Below, one piece after another: positions 58,201-64,000 of a stretch of 64,000 nt of DNA. The stretch is taken from contig NW_026252098.1 in assembly GCF_025399195.1 (NCBI RefSeq), positions 124,001 through 188,000 of the forward strand, in the 5' to 3' direction. The position numbers and the translations under genes are program-made. Under the pieces are notes generated by a model. The model had not been told where the DNA came from and did not search any database. It saw nothing but the letters and a program-made list of their open reading frames with translations. Every line of letters begins with the position of its first letter. The first letter of the stretch is position 1. Origin of the DNA: Umbelopsis ramanniana AG. Lineage: Eukaryota; Mucoromycota; Umbelopsidomycetes; Umbelopsidales; Umbelopsidaceae.

Positions 58201-61200
58201 AGCTACTGGACTATCGACGGTTCTATCTGTCAATGTGTTACTCTTGGAAAGGTGTCTGCAATCAACATGACGTGCCAGTTGCAACTGACTCATTCGAATT
58301 GGCTTTGAGGTGCTGGGGAACGATATTCAAGCCGATACCTTTGCTTGGAGAAGATATTCCATTGGATGATGAAGGGAAGGTGGCTATCTACAGACAAGTT
58401 GACGGAGTTGATCGACTATATGGTCATCTTCGCATGCTCTCAGATCTATTTTCTGTAAATCGTCGACAAATTCAAAGGCTAGCTGTATTACGACTGTTGC
58501 TTCAACTGAATAACGGACTTCGAGGCTCGGAATCGGAACACATCAGTGATGGCGTCATGCTCTGTACAGAAGTAAGCATCGCATACATGGAGTTGGGCTA
58601 CACTGGTAAAGCGGCCATAGAGTTTGAGAGAGCAGCGCGTATACTGAAGACCGGTAGATGCGACATTGAAGCAAGGCTCAATTACATGTTAGTGTATGCA
58701 CAGTATCTTGCCATTACTGGCGACATTGAGCGAAGTACTGAGATATACCAGCAAGCCAAAGAGCAAGGAGATAAAGCCTCATTTCTGCGCAATACGAGCA
58801 AGTTCAAGTCTGCTCAGCACAAGCTATCAAGATCAATACTACTGGCCAATGCCTCATTTACCCGATCTTATATTTCGATGGAGTTAGCTTCTGTTGACGA
58901 TGCAGTGAAGGATGCCACAAATTCATTGAGGAAACTTAGTCAAATATCTTCATCTCTGTTTCGAAAATCTGCAAGTCGATCGTCTGAACAACCAGATCAA
59001 ATGGGTAATCCATTTAACTCCAGTACCAAACAATATGAGGCCAATGTGACAGAGGAGCAGCAACATAATGGCATTGTCCAGACAGTCACCGATATTGCAC
59101 TACAAGATGCTCACTGGGGTATGGCACAAAAAATGAGCAACTGCTTTACGAGACTTGGAGTATTGCACAGTGCAAGAGGCTCATGGCGTGAAGCAGAGTA
59201 TTTTCTGAAGCAGGGTCTGAAGCTATCCGAACAACTTGGCTCCAACGTGGCATCTTCAACATACCTAGTTTATCTTGCAGATCTTTATTGGAAGATCGAC
59301 AAGTACGAAGACAGTCAAAACAATCTCGAGAAGGCTTTGGAACTTCAATCTATGGTATGTAGCCTGCTGCTAGAAAGAAAAGCATTATTCTGTATCTAAT
59401 TTTTGTTCTATACAGGGTCTGCCATTTCCAAAAGATCAGGCAGATCTGAAGATCATTGTAGGGGATGTGGATGGAAGTCAAGGTTATAATGATGCAGCCA
59501 TGGAATCGTACCAAGATGCTGACAATATCCTTGCAAACCTTATGGAGCGCGCATTTATATCAGGTCTCGAGCAGTCTTTGGCCAGGTATAGAATTTTCTC
59601 CATCATACATGCACTTACTCGCACATCGTCTAATATGATATTTAGAATCAACGAAGGCACTCCCCGAACAATCAGATTTTTAAAAGAGTTGAAGGAACCA
59701 CGCATCAGTCACTTTAGTACCGAATGTGAGTACCACTGGCATACATACATTGCTTTCCTTTAAGCTTTATTAATGTGGGATTAATCTTCTTGCAGCCGAA
59801 TACGATTGTATCCTTTTACATAGCAATCATGCGAATGTAATTATCCGGGAAGGTAAGTATTTGATACCAACAGCTTTCACTGGATTACTCATATCTAATT
59901 TTTCAACACAAATTAGCTTTATTGATTGCCACGTCAGGAGATATCAAATCAGCGTATGCTAAGCTAGAAAGTTTAGAATCTACCATGCCATTGTTTTCTA
60001 ACGAGGTGAGTATACAATCTTTTCTATTAAGAAAACCGTATTACTTTAATGACTTAACGTCTCAAACAGGCAAGCAAGTTAAACACGGCAGTCAGTAAGC
60101 TGAAACTGCATCAGACCTTGGCTGAAATACGAGATCATAAGATTGGACAGCACTTGAGTAAAAATGGTAGGTTGCGTTGAAGAAATTTATATCAACTGTC
60201 TTAAATTACCGGCATACTCATATTCAACACAATGCTCTATCAGCAATGTCGTTGCCATTGCTGAAGTCTAGTTCTTCTAGAATGCCTATCCGAAGGCCAA
60301 CAAGTGCTCTTAACCTCAAGCTCTCACGAGAAAATGTAAAACAGGCGATTGAACGGTTGATGGAGGCATTGTCTTCGGGTGTCGACAAGTTGGAATTACA
60401 GTTGGTCAACAATATCTGTCTTAATATGGCCGCATCACTCTTCTTAAAGAGCCTTCTGTCAACAAACGGCATGCTAACCAACGAAACAGCCACGTTGAGT
60501 GTCTATTATCTTGGTAAGATTGTTAGGCCATGATTACGAGCATAACAACCCTTTTTTTGCTAAAGTTTGTACGTAGAATTATCGAAAGGTGTTTCGTTTA
60601 GACGAGAAATGCAAACATGCCTCAGTCAAAAGTTACGAAAATCCATAGCATTTGATAATGAAGAGAAGTGGCCACCGGCAATATATACCGACGGCAATAT
60701 TGATGGTGAAGACGAAGAGATGGTGGATCATTGGCATCATGCCCATCTAGAGCAGCTCCGTGACCTGTACAAAGAAGAGCATGAACTTGACGAAAACGGC
60801 TTCCAAACCAAATTCATTAATATCTTACCTCCAAATTGGACTGTTTGCTCTCTTACCTTAGATCCTGCGCAAGGGGATTTATATATTTCACGAATGCAAG
60901 CCAATACAACGCCATTGCTCCTCAAATTACCATTACAACGATTCGCTCAACGAAATGGCGAAGGTGAAGATATGAGCTACCAGGCGGTTACAGAAGAGTT
61001 CAACAAAATCATTTCTGAAAGTAATGCAACCATGCATAGTGGAAAGACGTTTGAAAACAAGACAGATGTTGAAAAGTGGTGGAAAACTAGACATGAGCTT
61101 GATGAGAGGTTGAAGCATCTCATGGAAAAGGTCGATGATAACTGGCTGGGTGGATTCAAGGTAAGAAATATTGGAGCACTGCGATACATAACTTGAGACG

Positions 61201-62570
61201 GTTGATAACATTGGACCGCTATAGGGCATTTTGGCAGAGGAATGCAAAGTGGTCGAATCCATACTTAAAAAGTTTCAAAGCTTCTTGAGTGAGCTTATCT
61301 GTAAAGCTGCAAATGGCCGCTCAGCTAGGCCGGCTATTTCCATGGTACACAAACCCAAACTGCTTGAAATCAGTTTGGATATCTGCAAAATGATTTTACG
61401 GATCGGCCAGAAAGCTACACATAAAGACATAGAAGATATTGCTTATTACCTGTTGTCTTTGTATGAGATCAATGACACCGACGTAAACTATGACGAAGTT
61501 GATATTGGCCAGGTACGTCTTTATCCTTGACAAAGATGCATAGTCTCCAAGTTGAACGATGTTGACACTTTCTTTTAGCTCAAGGATGATATCAGTTCAG
61601 GAATTCGGCACTACCATGATGCGGTAAAAAAAGTGGATCAACAAGATTTCCCTGGCAATTCTCAAAATCACACTATCCTCATATTGGACAAATACACGCA
61701 GCTATTACCGATTGAGTGCCTTTCCGGGCTGAAGGGCCGCTCAGTCTCACGCTTGCCTTGCCTATCGTTTCTACGAGATAGGATATTGTATGCTCGCTCA
61801 ATGCATCAGATAAACGACCCATTATCAACCGATACTGCATCTGAATGGAGTGACATCGTGTTAGATGGTAACAGTGCCTTCTATGTTCTTAATCCCTCTG
61901 GTGACCTCAAAAAGACCCAGGCAGAGTTCCAATCGGCATTACAAAAGTAGGCTCATGCATAGTATCAGATTGTCGTATGTTGTACGTGCTTACCAATACT
62001 ATTTTGACAGCCGCACAGAATGGCAAGGAACCGTGGGACAGCCGCCTATGGAGCAACAAATCCAAAATGCACTGAAACAAAAAGATATATACATGTGAGT
62101 ATTTGTCAGCGGTTGATTGTGATCCCACAAGTCTCTCAGTCATCTAATTTGCCAATTTTTCCTCATATCGTAGCTACTTTGGCCACAGTGGAGGCGAAGC
62201 CTTCATCCGCGGACATGTAGTTCGGCAAGTCAAGCATTGTGCTGTTTCTTTGCTGATGGGTTGCAGTAGCGGGTTGATGAAACCAGTCGGCCAGTATGAT
62301 CCGTACGGGAATGTCATCAACTATCTTCTTGCAGGGTGTCCAGCTGTCGTCGCTAACTTGTGGGATGTTACTGACAAGAGCATAGATCGATTCACGAAAT
62401 CCATGATGATTCGGTGGGGATTGTTGGCACCACCAGGAAATCAAGATGCTTCACAATTCAAGGGATCTTCGCTGACGGAAGCAGTTGCGCATGCTCGTTT
62501 CGACTGCCCTATGCAATATCTCATTGGCGCTGCTCCAGTCGTTTACGGCATCCCTGTATATCTCCAATAA
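55218..62570 (+). CDS. ESP1: Separase (cohesin-cleaving cysteine protease)
   Basis: Clan CD protease that cuts the cohesin kleisin at anaphase. The start (MASSALLAALANFERCDNEL) opens a very long alpha-helical region in many exons (55.2-60.5 kb), with TPR-like repeats in the exon at about 57324-59390. The C-terminal protease domain includes PNWTVCSLTLDPAQGDLYIS, LLLKLPLQRFAQR, ILDKYTQLLPIECLSGLKGR, and KDIYIYFGHSGGEAF with catalytic His at 62184-62186. The catalytic Cys is in LLMGCSSGLMKPVGQYDPYG, codon 62262-62264, followed by VVANLWDVTDKSIDRFTKSM. The catalytic dyad is intact. Total roughly 2,000 residues. Securin, its inhibitor, was not found nearby. Not all internal introns were verified. 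Confidence 0.94.
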
Positions 62571-62836
62571 CATGTAATTTTTCTCACTCAAAACAATGAA
62601 CATTTGTAATATAGTCTTTGTACTTTTTTTATGCATTTAATACGAATCGATTGGTCTATTAATGATGATCGGGATACTGTTGACGTACACAAGCAGTAAC
62701 AAGGAGTGTGTTTTTCAAGGGGATGTGGTATTAGCAGTCCAATCCAGAAAATGAGAATATGATGGTGAGTTACTACAGCATTAGGATGAATAGAATGCAT
62801 TCCGGTATTTTGAGTGGTAGCATGAAGTGAAACCAT
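62571..62836. other. Convergent spacer
   Basis: Between separase and the minus-strand fucosyltransferase-like gene. AT-rich; no gene or repeat seen. Confidence 0.5.
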
Positions 62837-64000
62837 CTAAACCTCTTCGTTGGTGAAAAACTTGGCGACACTTTGAATGTCGGCATCGCCTGGCAAGCTT
62901 TGTCCAGCATCCTGTAGATCCTTTTGCTTTCTACGTTCTTCCATAATTCGAAGAGTGAAGCTGCTAGCCTTAGCACAAACACCAGGTTTTCCGGCCAGGA
63001 ACCATTGAGCTCTCATGGCCACTAATTTATCGACAATTCCCAAAACGCTAGCATCGGCGGGCTGAGAATTGGCTGGAACAGGAACAATGTTCCAGTTCTT
63101 TTCTGGGAGTTCGGCATAAGGTATTGGTTGGTTGGGTCGGTCAATTGTCGTGAGGGTTATGTTGAGATTGTCCAACAAATAGTTGATGGCTTCATGGTGA
63201 GCCGATTGAAGCTCTGAGAGCTTGAATGACATAGATTCTGGAGTACGTGTGGATGCATTTAACAGATGAGGGTAATCAGTCAGCAAAAACAGAGGTGGAT
63301 ATTGAGTCATGCCATTGTCTGCAACCAACTTCTGAATCTGCGACACTAAATCCTTTGCACAGTACACTAGGTTTTCGAGAGTCTCAAGTCGTTCCATACG
63401 CCAATGGATGGCCACAAAAGGTGTTAGACTATCGGCAATGCCTTTAGCAATGTTCACCCAGGTAGAGCTGTATTTGAGTGGTTCCTGAACCTCTAGGTCT
63501 TCAATGTATGGGAATCTATCCATGTTATAATTAGTCTTTCCACATTTACCCTTAAAAGAGAGCATGTGAAATTGGCCATTATGCCTAGCAGCTCACCTTC
63601 GATCATAGTACAAATTGATGACATCCAAGGAAGGAATATCCGTTACTTTACCATTAGCATAACCGTCGTTGAGGGAATGATCTGACATAGCTGTCTGAAG
63701 AATCTGTGAGTAATTTCCTTGGCGTCGGTCAGATCTCTCTGGATCTTCCAAGACGAAACGCTTGGTGGTTCTGCCTTCGAAATTCATGTAATGCTGCATA
63801 CAATTTTGTACACCATCCAAGAAGTGGAAATTTTCATTGACTTCAACATAGAGTTCCTGTGCAGTAGGCTTGATGGCAATTTGAGCACGTTCTCTAGCCC
63901 ATTCCTTAAAATCTTCCAAACTGATGTAGTTGAAAAACCTTTTGTTATTATCCAGCCATTCGTAAGAATAGTAGAAACTGAATGGCAGTCTCCGACATAC
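62837..64000 (-). CDS. O-fucosyltransferase-like protein (partial, 5' end outside window)
   Basis: The 5' end is missing at the window edge. The visible first part reads LPFSFYYSYEWLDNNKRFFN, then ISLEDFKEWARERAQIAIKP, and ends at 63597. The second exon runs from 63515 to the stop at 62837. The 81-nt intron between them is taken to end at gatag just before FPYIEDLEVQEPLKYSSTWV; an earlier AG near 63550 breaks the frame. Family marks are VAIHWRMERLETLE, comparable to the H-x-R motif of GDP-fucose protein O-fucosyltransferases, and PPLFLLTDYPHLLN. The C terminus is charged (EERRKQKDLQDAGQ). It may be a Golgi enzyme, but the signal or membrane anchor lies outside the window. Assignment is to the fold family; the acceptor is unknown. 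Confidence 0.7.

Noticed and set aside
63516-63596. Earlier acceptor (AG near 63550) in the fucosyltransferase-like gene
   Set aside because: It breaks the phase; the acceptor just before FPYIEDLE keeps it and has a CTAAT branch point upstream.

Overview
The window is nuclear DNA of a filamentous fungus, most likely an early-diverging (Mucoromycota-type) species. Support for this: a Zn2Cys6 transcription factor; a secreted subtilase, a GPI-anchored Ser/Thr-rich protein and a Zn-cluster/MFS gene complement typical of fungi; genes split by many short introns (mostly 50-90 nt) with GTAAGT-like donors; and only a few hundred bases between most genes. The phylum assignment is inference. No rRNA, tRNA, transposon, LTR element or CRISPR was seen.

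Layout. 1-7.6 kb: the 3' end of an unrecognised gene, then riboflavin kinase (FMN1), the GPI-anchor enzyme subunit PIG-C/GPI2, an LSM12-like gene and a large Zn2Cys6 regulator. 7.6-17 kb: OTU1 deubiquitinase, the CCR4-NOT subunit NOT3/5, the autophagy E1 ATG7 and exosome subunit RRP43. 17-18.7 kb: a 1.8 kb gap without a convincing gene. 18.7-24.7 kb: a K+ channel-like gene of bacterial type, MGM101, a GPATCH4-like G-patch protein and an unnamed Pro/Tyr-rich membrane protein. 25-30 kb: CDH1/FZR1, a 62-residue COX7-like subunit and a sugar-phosphate/nucleotide-sugar transporter. 30.5-41 kb: Listerin (LTN1), nicotinamide riboside kinase and a proteinase K/cerevisin-type subtilase. 42-48.7 kb: a hexose-type MFS transporter, a GPI-anchored cell-surface protein and a LAG1-type ceramide synthase. 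49-64 kb: a TMCO3/KEA-like cation/proton antiporter, an LRR (RNI-like) protein, a MOT1-type molybdate transporter, separase, and the 3' part of an O-fucosyltransferase-like gene cut by the window end.

These are mainly single-copy housekeeping genes, not a pathway cluster. Some neighbours share themes by function only: protein turnover (OTU1, ATG7, LTN1, CDH1, separase), mRNA decay (NOT3, RRP43) and cofactor synthesis (FMN1, NRK1). The most unusual gene is the K+ channel-like one at 18738-20568: its architecture is one I know from bacteria, yet it has ten exons, including a 16-nt microexon, and a GC-AG intron. Exon models were worked out by hand from reading frames and splice signals; for several large genes only the outer limits and key exons were checked.
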